Shown here: positions 9,169 to 18,884 of the stretch, in pieces
Numbering within the stretch: the stretch's first letter is position 1
How the letters are laid out: each line of letters begins with the position of its first letter
Source of the DNA: Ettlia oleoabundans
Taxonomy: Eukaryota > Chlorophyta > Chlorophyceae > Chlamydomonadales
DNA: 19,086 nt
Assembly (NCBI GenBank): GCA_019693395.1
Contig: JAAMXP010001920.1
Span: forward strand, 1 to 19,086
Direction: 5' to 3'
Position numbers and translations under genes: made by a program
Notes under the pieces: generated by a model
The model's database searches: none
What the model was told of the DNA's origin: nothing
The model's input: only the letters and a program-made list of their open reading frames with translations

Positions 9169-12100
9169 ATGAGTGCAAACGTTGATGAAGATGAGAGTAA
9201 GAGGCATCAGGAGTTACGTCTTGGTGGTAACGGGTCGATCCCATATCAAGCCAAATCGCAGCAACAGCAGCAGCCGAGAATTGTCACGCTTACTACGTCG
9301 AGGACTGCTCTTAGTACATCAGCCACCAATGGGTCAGCAGGAGGGAAGGGTGCAGGTGCGTGGCTGAGGGAAATGAGAGTTGCTAAGCTGCTTGCATATC
9401 TTACCTGTCACAGTGAGATGACCGCTGTGGTTGAGTACCGATATTTTAGAGTGGTGTATTTATAGTTCAATGCACAGGCGCAGGTTATGAGAAGCAAGCA
9501 GGCACCATTGTTGGCATTTGTGAAGATATGTGTCCAGCTGTGGAAAGGGAACGGCGCAGCAGGCTCAGCGACATACAGGTACTCAAGTAGCGTCGCCAAG
9601 ATCGCATGTTCTAATCTTCTCCAAATTGCCAAGCAAATGTCTGCCTTCCACGCAGATTTTTGAGCGACTGGACCCTCAAATTTCAACATTGACGAGTGCT
9701 GAGTTGGCCGTGAAGCGTTTTGCTCGCACGGTGCACCACTTGTGCCAAACTCCTGTTTCAATTGTTTCATGTATCATCCCTTAGCCCCATAAATTTGATG
9801 TATGTGCACTTGCAGATCGACGACAGCAACAATGCGCCAGAGTTCTTCCGCACACGCAAGGCGCTGAGCCGTACCATGGCGCATCTTAGGGACCTCCTAG
9901 ACAGGTGGTTCAACAGTCTGCTGTGGGTGCTGGGGATGCGGGGCTGGAGGCGTTACTCAGAAATATTTTCTTAGTTGTAGTTTGGCAACCATTCTAAGCG
10001 GTGGCAAACTCTTGACAAGGTCTGTCTTGGTCTCTTGCCCGGCATGATTGACGAAAATTGGTGCAGAAAAGATGCACGCCTAGGCCTTATCCACAAGTTT
10101 CTTTGGGACCGGTACCGTTCTGTGCGGCAGGACCTGTATGTTCAAGGCATAAGTGTGAGCTGCATATACTTGCTGTCCAATAACACAGATCCAGCCTGCG
10201 ACAAGCATTCCCCAGACATTACTTTGCGTGCTTTGCACGCAGGACGAGTTTTCTGTAAATGTATACGAGCAGGTTGTGCGGTTTCACTTGCTTTCAGAGC
10301 ATGAGCTGTGCGAAGAGGAGGAATCTGGTGATCTGCTGGAGAATTACATCTTGCTTGTATGACAGTGGTGTGGGGGGGTAAGGATGTGGTTGGCCTGCCG
10401 GCATGCAACAGAGCGCGAGGCTGGCCAGGTGTGAGGCCGGCCAGGCCGCGCGGGTGGGGGGGAGGGGGGGGGGGGTGGCGCGCGCGGGCAGCGTATGGTC
10501 CCAAGAATCGATTTCTTACTTGTTTTGTTTGTTTTACCTCGTGCAGTCACTGAAATGGAGGGATTCAACTCGCATTTAAACATGGAGCAAATGAACAAGG
10601 TTATGTTGTATTGGTTGGGTTGCCCTGCATTCGCATGCATTATATGCCTTCTGCATTAAAGCCGGTTCTAGCAAATTGTTTGGTTTGTGTCATCCTCCCC
10701 TTTCGGCCACCACGGAAGTTCGTTTGGAGGGCAAGCCAGGCAGCAATCCGCCCTGCAATACGCGCCGTTGAAACTCGTTCTTGGCTTGCCTAGCTCACTA
10801 TTGACTGCTGTCATTGCTGTGTGCGAAATTTTTCTCAAGCGGGAAATGCCCTGAGACTTGCGGCGGCCCTCCTTTATGAACCGCGACGCTAACTTCATTT
10901 TATGGTTTGGGTTTTTCTGTGAAGCCAATCACCTTCAGCGCAGCAAAAACCTTTGCAACAGAGTTGTGCAGCAGAGCCTTTAACCGGGCCACAGAAGGCA
11001 GTCAGCTGGCTCCCACTCCTTGCCAGCCTGCTAACACCCGGCCGCCAGGCAGCTATGCTGCACTGAGCGGCATTAATGTGCAGCGCAGCGAGTTTATGCA
11101 GCGCCACTGAATGATTACTACTGTAATCCTGCTTGCAAGTGGTGTTCCCCTTGCACCATCACACACGCCCTGCTTCCCATGTCTTTTCCAGTACAGCTGC
11201 ACCCCCAAACGAGCACCTCTAAACCAAATGCAAATCTCTCCCCTTTCCTGGAGCCCTCTTGCCATACACTAACCATTCTTTTACTCAATTTTCTAGAACC
11301 GGCCTTACTAGATAGTAGGCAACTGCCAATGTCGCGCAGTTTTTTACTGTGAGATGACGGTCTTAACCTCTGCAAACTGTACAGGCTCTAATATCTTTGA
11401 ACGATATGTACAACAAACTGGCAGCAGCAGGTCGGCCTATGCCAACTGGTGAGAGGGTCGTATGGCAACACCAACCTGCTGTCACCAACATGCACCCACC
11501 TCAATTAAATGTCACTCTCATTGCCCAAGCGCTGTTTCTTTGTTCTCCTATTTGGTTTTGGTGTGCATTCAGTCACCAGCGCTCGTAGTTTATTGCAGAA
11601 CCCGAGTTCCGAGCATACCATCTGGTCAGCTTGATGGGGCAGCATGGAAAGTACAAAGGGGACCAGCAGGCTTTCCTGTCCATGCTTCAAGTATATTTTT
11701 GCCGCGGAATCACCAGAGTTGCCTGCGTGCTGTTCTGTCCTACTTTCAAAGCTGGGCCCATGTCAGCTCTATAAAGTATGGCTATCTGTTAGTCTTTCCA
11801 CGGTGACTGCTGCATGGAGCGAAATGTATTTCGCCATCTGCTCGCTGTTTGCTGCAACGTGGATTGTAGGCGATGCGACCAATCGTGCGGAGGGCTCCTT
11901 CGATCCAATGGGTTCTTAAGTTACAGGTACAACAACGGCACCCCAAGTATGCTGTGACATGTCCTATCCATAACTACGGAACGATGGCATTTGTAGCGCT
12001 TAGAGCTTTCATCACGTCTGAAATGTACCATTTCCCCCTAATGCCTCCAACAATCCCTGCCTGTGCACGCCTGTCTGGTTATGCAGTCTGCTTTTGCAGA

Positions 12101-15100
12101 TGGGGACTTTGTGCGTTTCTTTAAACTCGTGCGGCTGGCACCATACCTGATGGCTTGTTTATCGCATGTTTATTTTGGGCAGGTGGGTTATTGTAAGTGC
12201 ACGCTTGATGGGATTGAGTTGCCGAACCAATCCCTTGCAATCAGTTTCATGGAGTTGTTGCACGTTACACGGTAGTGGTTTGTAATTCCTGGAGTTGTTA
12301 CACGTTACACGTTAATGGTCTGTAATCGCAGATCCGTAGTCACGCGCTTCGCATGCTTGCTGAAACTTTGACACCGAAGGCTGGTGTCTCTATTGCATTG
12401 GAGCTCCATTGGTTGATGGTGAGAAACTCAGGCGATGCCTGCATCTGCTGTTGTTGGGTGTTGTGGATTGAGCGCTTGTACTTACTTTGTGTTGAGGAAC
12501 TCATTGAAATCATCAGCGGAGTTCATAGTGAACTCATTGTAAGAAGGTGAGGCTACAAAGCAAACTAGCTCGTGGCAATTTGCCTGCAGGAGACACTCAT
12601 GCTAAATTCAGTCGAAGAAGCACATCGCTTGTGTGCTATGCATGGCTACAAAACGAGCATGCAGGGCGCTGTGGCTGTTGTTTTGCTTACCAAGGTGTTT
12701 GCTGCCGGCTTGCTCAAGCTGACCAAGACATATCACTGCAAAATAACAGCCGGATATATGCAGTGTGGGTGCTCACGGCACTGCTGTGCTAACGTATTTG
12801 TGTGCTGATTTGGTAGGGCGTTTTTGTGGACCCTCCACCCCCAATTCCTCGTACCAAAAGCAAGTTCATCACTCGGAAAGCACCAACCAAACGCAGGTTT
12901 GCTGGATTTCCAGGTTGTCGTCCGACTGGAAAAATAAAATAATATTTCCTAATGAACTCATATTCCATCTCTTTAAAGTGGGGCCTTCCCTGCCAATCCA
13001 CGCTAACCAAAGTTGTTTCTTGCACCTCTACACCGTGCAGCTTGGCAATCATTAATCCATGCCTGCACAAGTATATTGCTGAAGGTCCTGCGCTAAAGGA
13101 AGAGCAGCGGCTGCGGCAGTTACACTCACCTGTGGGAAGTGGGGCTCTTTTTGCAACAAGTTCTGCCAAGCAGTGGCACCCAGAAGGGCTGACCATTGCG
13201 ACAGCAGAGTCAGCCTTGATGATGGCGCAAATGAGAGCGAACCAGCAGCAGAATGACGCCGCATGGTGAGGATCAGTTAGTGGGCGTGTGCCAGGTTGTG
13301 GAGGCACCATCGCCTGTATGGCGACGAAAGCATCAACTTTTATTGCAGGCAGCGCGCTGGGTCGGTAATGAAGACGTGTTGTGCATTTTGTTTGATGACG
13401 CAGGTTATCTAAGCAGCCTCTGTGTAGTGAAGAGATTTCGGACTTGAATCGGCAACAGGTTGCACTTCGCTTGCTACCAGCAAAGCAGCAGCGGCAAGAA
13501 TTAGGGGCAGGAAAGGGATGGCAGCGTGGCCAGTTGCCATGCCAGGGAGAAGAGCAGCAGCAGGCAACCGTTGAGGCAAAGAGTTCCAGAGAGGGTGATG
13601 ATAACAGACGTTGGTGAGTGCAGTCCTACCTATGCTTCAGGGCATGGCCTGGCCACCCACTCTCTCGCCACTCATCCCATCCACACATTGCAACAGATTG
13701 TCTTGGAATGCTTTCCCTGCCGCCCCTATAGTTATGCAAAAGTTATGATGGGCGGTTGTGCACAGTGAATGCAAATTCCAATGAATGGAATCTCCTTCTA
13801 ATTGCACCCACAGTTTTTTTGCAGGCAAAAAGCAACAGATGTAGTACCACTAAAGGGGCTTGACATAGGATGCACGTGCGTAACGGAGCTAAGACAGGTA
13901 ACGGTTCGTTGGTGACGTACTTGTGTTCCCACCTGCAAATGCGGTCAGTTAGGCTCCTGACGGCAAACACACAATGCAGCAGCAGGGTTGATTGCAGGTT
14001 TATCTCACTTGCAGTTTGTTGCAAGCGGCTTGGTAGCTTTCTTGCTGTGCAGGAGCATGTTGCTGATACGCAGGCCAGGCACCTTTGGGCCGTTCAGCAT
14101 TGCTACCTGAGCCGCTGGCGATTGGCAGCGCGCAGGCACGGTTGGGCGCTGCAGGAACTGCTGGATGGCACAGCCTTCCCCAGAGTCTGACTGGATGTGT
14201 CATGCAAGCCTACCTTGGCGAGCTGGCCTCGGAGTCCAGCAACCGTATCCCCCTCTTCTTTATGTACAGGTCTGTTGAAGCCCGGCAGCGACAGCAGCGG
14301 ATTACTGCAAATATAAAAGGCTGCAAGGTGCGCATACCAGGATGGCACCTTCCGTTATTGGCGCGCACCATTGGCAGTACGTCACGGTCAAGACATGGGT
14401 GGTACATCCCTGCCTCAAACCCCGCTTTCCCCGTACCATCGCAAGCCCCATCCGAAGTTACTGTTGATTTGCCACGGACATTCAACGAAGCATTGCCATT
14501 TCCCCTGGTGGCGCAGGTGACTGCAAGAAAGCAGGTGGCAGAACTGGCTGGGCCACCTGCGGCATCAGACTCTCGCTGCTTGTTGACAGGGCTGACGACG
14601 GCTGGGGCTGCTACAACGTCGATTGACCTCCGTTCTCTAATGGCGCCGCTGCTGCTTCAACATAGCCCAACAGCCGGCAAACTTTATTGGAAATTGGTTC
14701 TGGTACCACCGCACACATCCTTCGCTGGCAATTTATGCACCCAGGAGCAGCATCTGCACAGCTGGCTAACATTGCAGATGCAAAATGAAAGTTGGTCAAG
14801 GAGGAAAATTTGCGATACGTCCATGAAGCTGGCAGCAAGCCTGCAGACTGTGCACAGCTGTATTGCAGATTTGGTTGAAATGGAGATATATCTGGCGAGC
14901 CCAGCCCGTGATCACAACGACGATCGTGCAGCTGCCTTGGCAGGTGCATCTGGCGTTGTGCTGGCAGTGCACATTAATACTCCTGATGCCCATGAGATGT
15001 TGCGCTGGATAACCCTGTGGAACAAAACAGGCACCCCTCTCCCAGTCCTACTTGTTACTGCTTCTGATGAAGCAGCCCAATATTGGCAGCAGGTAATTCG

Positions 15101-16611
15101 TCTTCAATACCCTTCACCAGGTTTGGTGTGTGTGGTGAGCGTAGAGGTACCACTGGCAGGACATTTGGACAGCGATAGCTGCTCTATCGGCTACAATCAG
15201 CAACAATCACAGTTGGCTACTTACAGCACGCAACGCCTCATGCACGGCTTGCGCTGGCTTGCGGCAAACTCCCCACCGCAACCTGTACTACAGGTAAGGC
15301 TCTGGGTTCAGTAAAGCGCTGATGCACCTAATTGGCACAAATATTTGTGTTGTGTGTACATATCCTTTCTGACAGCTGGCCTGCATTGGAGATTTGGTTC
15401 CATCGAGACGTATGGCTTGCAGGTTGTTCCACTAGAGACGGCTGTGCTGGCGGCTTTGGCTGCAACAAGCGCATCCTTGCATTGTTCATCTCCTGGTGTT
15501 CTTGATGGGCTGGCTGGTGCTCAGCTCCATGTCAACGCTTTTGAGCAGGGTTTAGCATTCGTGGAGCAAGCAGCAACGTGAGATTATCCTTGTGATCGAA
15601 CCAATTGATCATTCAACAACAGCTGCCCACTCCCCATCTCCACCACCTCTCTTGTTGCAGACACTGCAGTAACGCTCGTATCGCGATGCCACATGTTTCA
15701 TCCCATCAGTGTGAAATCTATGGAAGTGTATGTATTATATATTGTAACTGAGACATTGTTGTTTTGTTTTTTTTGCTCCCTTCAGGTTCGCTTACTACAG
15801 TGAAGCTGCTTGTTGGCAGTGGCCACCCCCTGAGCTGGCACCGGCAGCTCTGTGCAGCTGGCATGAAACCAAAACTTTCCAAACAATCATTAGCGGACTA
15901 AAAAAGCTTTCCCTCGATGCAGCGCAGCTGATGCACATGTCCAATGTGCAGGGTGAGAAGAGGTTGGAGCTTTGCCATGTCTCTATCTTGCCATTTGCTA
16001 GGAGGGCCGCGTGCTGTATTATCATTCTGGTTTGCACCTGCCGAGTGTCCATGCTGCTTGCCTGGCATGCAGATATCTGCTGTCAATCATTGATGTTGGA
16101 AACACACGTTCACCTGGCCGCTAACGAAGCAGGAGGGTTTCCGCCATTGGTGCTGCCCCAGGATGTGGCGGTATGGTTGCACGAGCAATTGGAGGCAATC
16201 AGGGCCTCATCATCACCCTTTGCAGCACTCCGAGGCAACCATCAACACAAGCCCTTTTTGGAAACTACGAAACAAGGGCACAAGCGCAAGTGGCAGTCCG
16301 CTGGTTCTGTTGCACCTGCGTCAGCAGACCAGCATGCAAGGTTAGCTCCAGCTGCAACGTGCTACTGGGAGAAGGAAGGTTGTCCAGCGGGGAGCGACCA
16401 AGGGACAGGGGAGCAGGTTGTATTACTCCCATCTGAAGACGGAAGGTTGGCCTTTGGAGTACTCAAGCAGAACCTGCTTTCAGAGCGACATTGCGAGTTG
16501 GGCCTTCAATACAATGTTGTTTTGGCAGCAGCTGGTACGGATTTAGGCTCCAGTAACCTGCCCTACATTGCGTACGCTGACCCTTTCGAAGACTTGCATG
16601 CTCACCCCTGA
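9169..16611 (+). CDS. SAC3: SAC3/GANP family mRNA export factor (TREX-2 scaffold)
   Basis: This is the SAC3/GANP (MCM3AP) scaffold of TREX-2, which links transcription to mRNA export at the nuclear pore. Exons: 9169-9355, 9502-9578, 9656-9730, 9816-9904, 10067-10154, 10243-10327, 10547-10599, 11385-11448, 11599-11690, 11870-11926, 12087-12182, 12332-12418, 12590-12694, 12817-12896, 13041-13265, 13404-13613, 13825-13897, 14053-14135, 14270-15293, 15423-15577, 15786-15952, 16073-16611. The sum is 3711 nt, 1236 residues plus TGA, and all phases agree. The SAC3 core (residues about 63-385) shows GICEDMCPAVERERR, FLWDRYRSVRQDL, EQVVRFHLLSEHELC, NSHLNMEQMNK and FRAYHLVSLMGQHGKYKG. The C-terminal part resembles GANP and plant SAC3B. 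The start is the first Met after an in-frame stop at 9025-9027; an upstream spliced exon is not excluded. No FG-rich N-terminus is present. The least certain junction is exon 18 to 19, which needs a GC donor. Confidence 0.9.
10428..10497 (+). repeat. Poly-G and GC-rich tract in SAC3 intron 6
   Basis: Within intron 10328-10546 lie ggccggccaggccgcgcggg, then an almost unbroken G run with single T and A interruptions (about 10452-10476), then gcgcgcgcggg. In RNA this could form a G-quadruplex close to the 3' splice site. It is far more GC-rich than the neighbouring introns, and read accuracy across it should be treated with caution. Confidence 0.7.
12250..12326 (+). repeat. Diverged 40-bp tandem duplication in SAC3 intron 11
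   Basis: tggagttgttgcacgttaca begins at 12250, and a near-identical copy begins at 12290. Both end in tgtaat (12286 and 12326). The copies differ at a few positions. The second copy abuts the 3' splice site of the intron (AG at 12330-12331), so the duplication has placed repeat sequence in the branch-point and pyrimidine-tract zone. Confidence 0.85.
14270..16611 (+). other. GANP-like C-terminal exons
   Basis: Four exons encode the C-terminal half (residues about 609-1236). Exon 19 opens with SVEARQRQQRITANIKG after the RW-rich helix YLSRWRLAARR of exon 18. It then carries a central segment with ASGVVLAVHINTPDAHEML and TGTPLPVLLVTASDEAAQYW, which matches the GANP/SAC3B pattern of a hydrophobic strand, a helix and then PLPVLLVT. 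Exon 20 has PLETAVLAALAAT and HVNAFEQGLAFVEQAAT. Exon 21 has YYSEAACWQWPPPELAP. The last exon is long and low in conserved motifs, and ends DPFEDLHAHP then TGA. In vertebrate GANP this region includes the MCM3-binding and acetyltransferase segment. Enzymatic activity here is not shown. Confidence 0.8.
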
Positions 16612-16802
16612 CAAGAATGACTTGTGTGCTAAACTGGCGCTGCATATGTTTCATTGGTGGTCACAGAAAAAACTTCAACTCAATTGTATTACAATTCAAT
16701 AGTTGCCTATTACCATACAAACAAATCACTGGAATCAAGTATGGAGGTCCCATAAAAAGCATGAAGTACGTTGTGTGTAGTGGTGAGATTGGGGCACAGC
16801 CA
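16612..16802. other. Tail-to-tail intergenic region
   Basis: Only 191 bases separate the SAC3 stop (16609-16611) from the dynein stop (16803-16805 on the minus strand). The 3' UTRs of both genes must therefore be very short or overlap as antisense. A plus-strand TGTAA is not visible between 16612 and about 17450, so the SAC3 transcript either uses a variant signal or runs into the dynein gene. Confidence 0.7.
16689..16693 (-). terminator. TGTAA polyadenylation signal of the dynein gene
   Basis: The minus strand reads TGTAA here, about 110 bases after the dynein stop codon. UGUAA is the usual polyadenylation signal in Chlamydomonas and its relatives. Cleavage would be expected 10-20 bases further on, near 16670-16680, close to the end of the convergent SAC3 gene. 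Confidence 0.55.
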
Positions 16803-18884
16803 TCAAACATTCACAGTGTCCAGGAACATACACACACCTGCTGTGGTCCAGGCAGTCCACGCCTTTTTGGTTCTCAATTGAGATATGAACACTTCTTGCC
16901 TGAACCGTCGCTCTGTGAAATAAACAGGGCACTGGTACACGTTATCTTGCGGCTCCTTCTCAGCTGGCACTGCTTTGATGTGTATGATGGGCATTTGGGT
17001 GAGAAGCTGCTTGGGTTTACTTTCCTGCAGCACCCCAGCTTTTTCATCCCAGGAGGCACCCTCAAGGACCAATCCATGTACAAAGGCACCATCACGAGAT
17101 GGAGCATCTATCTGGTCCACTGATGTTTTCTTCGTCACCTGTGTCCAGCATGAGAAGCAACATTTTTGAGCGCCAGCAAACTTGGCAGAGTGATTTGTCA
17201 TTGTTCAATAACGCCACACCTCAGTCACAATGACAGTCCTGTCCAGGGCCCACTCATTGCGTCGGGCAGTTGTTTGTTTCACCGCAGTAAGGAAGGACTG
17301 AGGGTTGAATAGCCTGCAAAGCACATCAATGCAAGCGTTAAGGGCCTCTTAACTTAACACTTGCTGCCCTTTCATAGGCACCCTTACCCGCTGAGCCAAA
17401 CACTTTTGGGCACTGTCAGGCTGGAACACCATTCTCGGATCTGAGACACACGCTGTAAGAGATTCTGCATCCAGGAACCCAGGGTCCGCAGGCTAGGGTA
17501 GCCAGCTGCTGACCAACTGTCGGGCACCCGGTCTTCTGCAAGTGCTCGCATCAAACATTCCTGCAGACAGGCAGGTGGGCTAAACTGGGCAAAACAGCTG
17601 TGCTACACTACACAAAGATAAAAACTTGGCAGTCGCCGCGTCCAGGCAACAGCTGTAGAACAGCTTGCCATGGATTCTGTCATGGTCAGGTCTCCTTTCA
17701 GGCCCAGGTTTAACTCGATGAGGCTGCGTCGCATCTCAGTGAGCAATACATTCCAACGATCAGCTTCCTGGATCGCCACCCTGCAAGCAACGAGGGCCAT
17801 AAACACCTCGTGATGTACAGGAGAGGTAAGTCAGTGATACAATGACCCAGAACTCCCACAAACAAGACCAATGCCCCTCCCTCCAAAAACAGAAAGACAT
17901 GCAGGCTAAGATGTTGGCATTAGCTGCTGAACATATGTGGCGGGCTTACATAATGTAGGGTGTTAATTCATCCACACGGTTGCGAACGTCATCAAGGTCA
18001 AAATTGTCTGGAATGCCCTGAATAAGGCTGTCCACGACTTGACAGGCTTGCTCTTCAACTGTCAGCCCTGCTTCTCCAACCGCGTCACGAGGCTGCAGCA
18101 GAGGTTGGAAACATGACTCGGTTTTCAACCTGCCTAACAGCAAGACATCGACATGGACTCAAATTGTATTATTGTCGATCGGTAATGGGACGTTTTACTC
18201 TGGACGGCTTGCCTGAAGGGTATTCAAGTTTCCACAGAAAGTGACTGCCTCCCTGAGCTTGAAACCAATCTCTGCATTCGGGTGAAGTCCAAATGCCACA
18301 GCAGACTCTACAGGCATGTGTTCCTCAACATACTCGAGAACCTGCAGGCGAAATACTATAGAATTATTCGGCAGCAGCCGCTGGGAAAACCTGACCAGCA
18401 AATCTGAAGTAATACGCGCCTGTGAGTGTGACATGGTGGTTGGTGGTAGATAGAAGCCAGGGAAAAGTTGCATGCCTTCTAGAAGTCCCTCATTCATATA
18501 CGTGTGCAAGTATGCATTGGCAAGACGGCGGTCCCAATTATCAACGATGTGGCCTCCATACATAATCTCCCCACACATGTAGCAAAGATCCTCCCAAGGC
18601 ACCTGTGGTGTATGCAAGGATCGCTTGTTACATGGATCAAAGAACGATCACTTATGCTGCCAAGGCTGCAACATAACAAACTGAGTCCAATACCCCAACT
18701 TACTTTGCTGCATTGTTCCAAGTAACTAGCTGACAGCTGTGCACAGCACAAAAGATCATTTGTCGACCATGGATAGTTCATATTCCAGCCAATGCCGCTG
18801 CGAGCACCTGGAAGGTTGCCCACACCAAACTTTTTGCGCTCCAAAAGTGCAGCATGGAAGAAAGACAGTGCAAATAGGATCGAC
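16803..18884 (-). CDS. Axonemal dynein heavy chain, C-terminal exons (partial)
   Basis: These are the last eight exons, 449 residues plus TGA: 18884-18704, 18602-18420, 18341-18213, 18092-17950, 17780-17669, 17560-17388, 17313-17220, 17138-16803. Reading order: [15 protein letters not shown] and [15 protein letters not shown] (AAA6-side lid); [20 protein letters not shown] and [95 protein letters not shown] and [47 protein letters not shown] and [11 protein letters not shown]. This is the dynein heavy chain C-terminal domain. [10 protein letters not shown] followed by [10 protein letters not shown] fits the outer-arm alpha/beta class (DNAH9/11/17-like) better than the gamma or inner-arm types. 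The motor ring and tail lie beyond the right edge. Two introns, possibly three, use GC donors. [15 protein letters not shown] looks longer than the usual KFGPxGWN pattern. Confidence 0.95.

Larger units (their letters stand above)
9502..12694 (+). other. SAC3 domain exons of the SAC3/GANP gene
   Basis: Twelve exons encode the SAC3/GANP helical and winged-helix region, which in known TREX-2 binds Thp1/PCID2 and Sem1. In order: TIVGICEDMCPAVERERR; IFERLDPQ and ELAVKRFART; APEFFRTRKALSRTM and LRDLLDR; ARLGLIHKFLWDRYRSVRQD; VVRFHLLSEHELCEEEE; GFNSHLNMEQMNK; LNDMYNKLAAAGRPMP; EFRAYHLVSLMGQHGKYKG; AMRPIVRRAPSIQWVLKLQ; DFVRFFKLVRLAPYLMACL; RSHALRMLAETLTPK; SVEEAHRLCAMHGYKTS. The order and spacing match the plant SAC3B pattern. 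All introns in this block use GT donors. The largest, 10600-11384, is 785 bases. Confidence 0.92.

Noticed and set aside
12578..12700. Methionine ORFs that begin inside SAC3 exons and introns
   Set aside because: They are shadows of spliced exons. The conserved SAC3 reading fixes the frame and boundaries.
14085..15314. 409-codon plus-strand ORF as a stand-alone intronless gene
   Set aside because: From about 14270 it matches the GANP-like part of the larger spliced gene. Its first part is intron or another frame, and its end runs past a GTAAGG donor at 15294.
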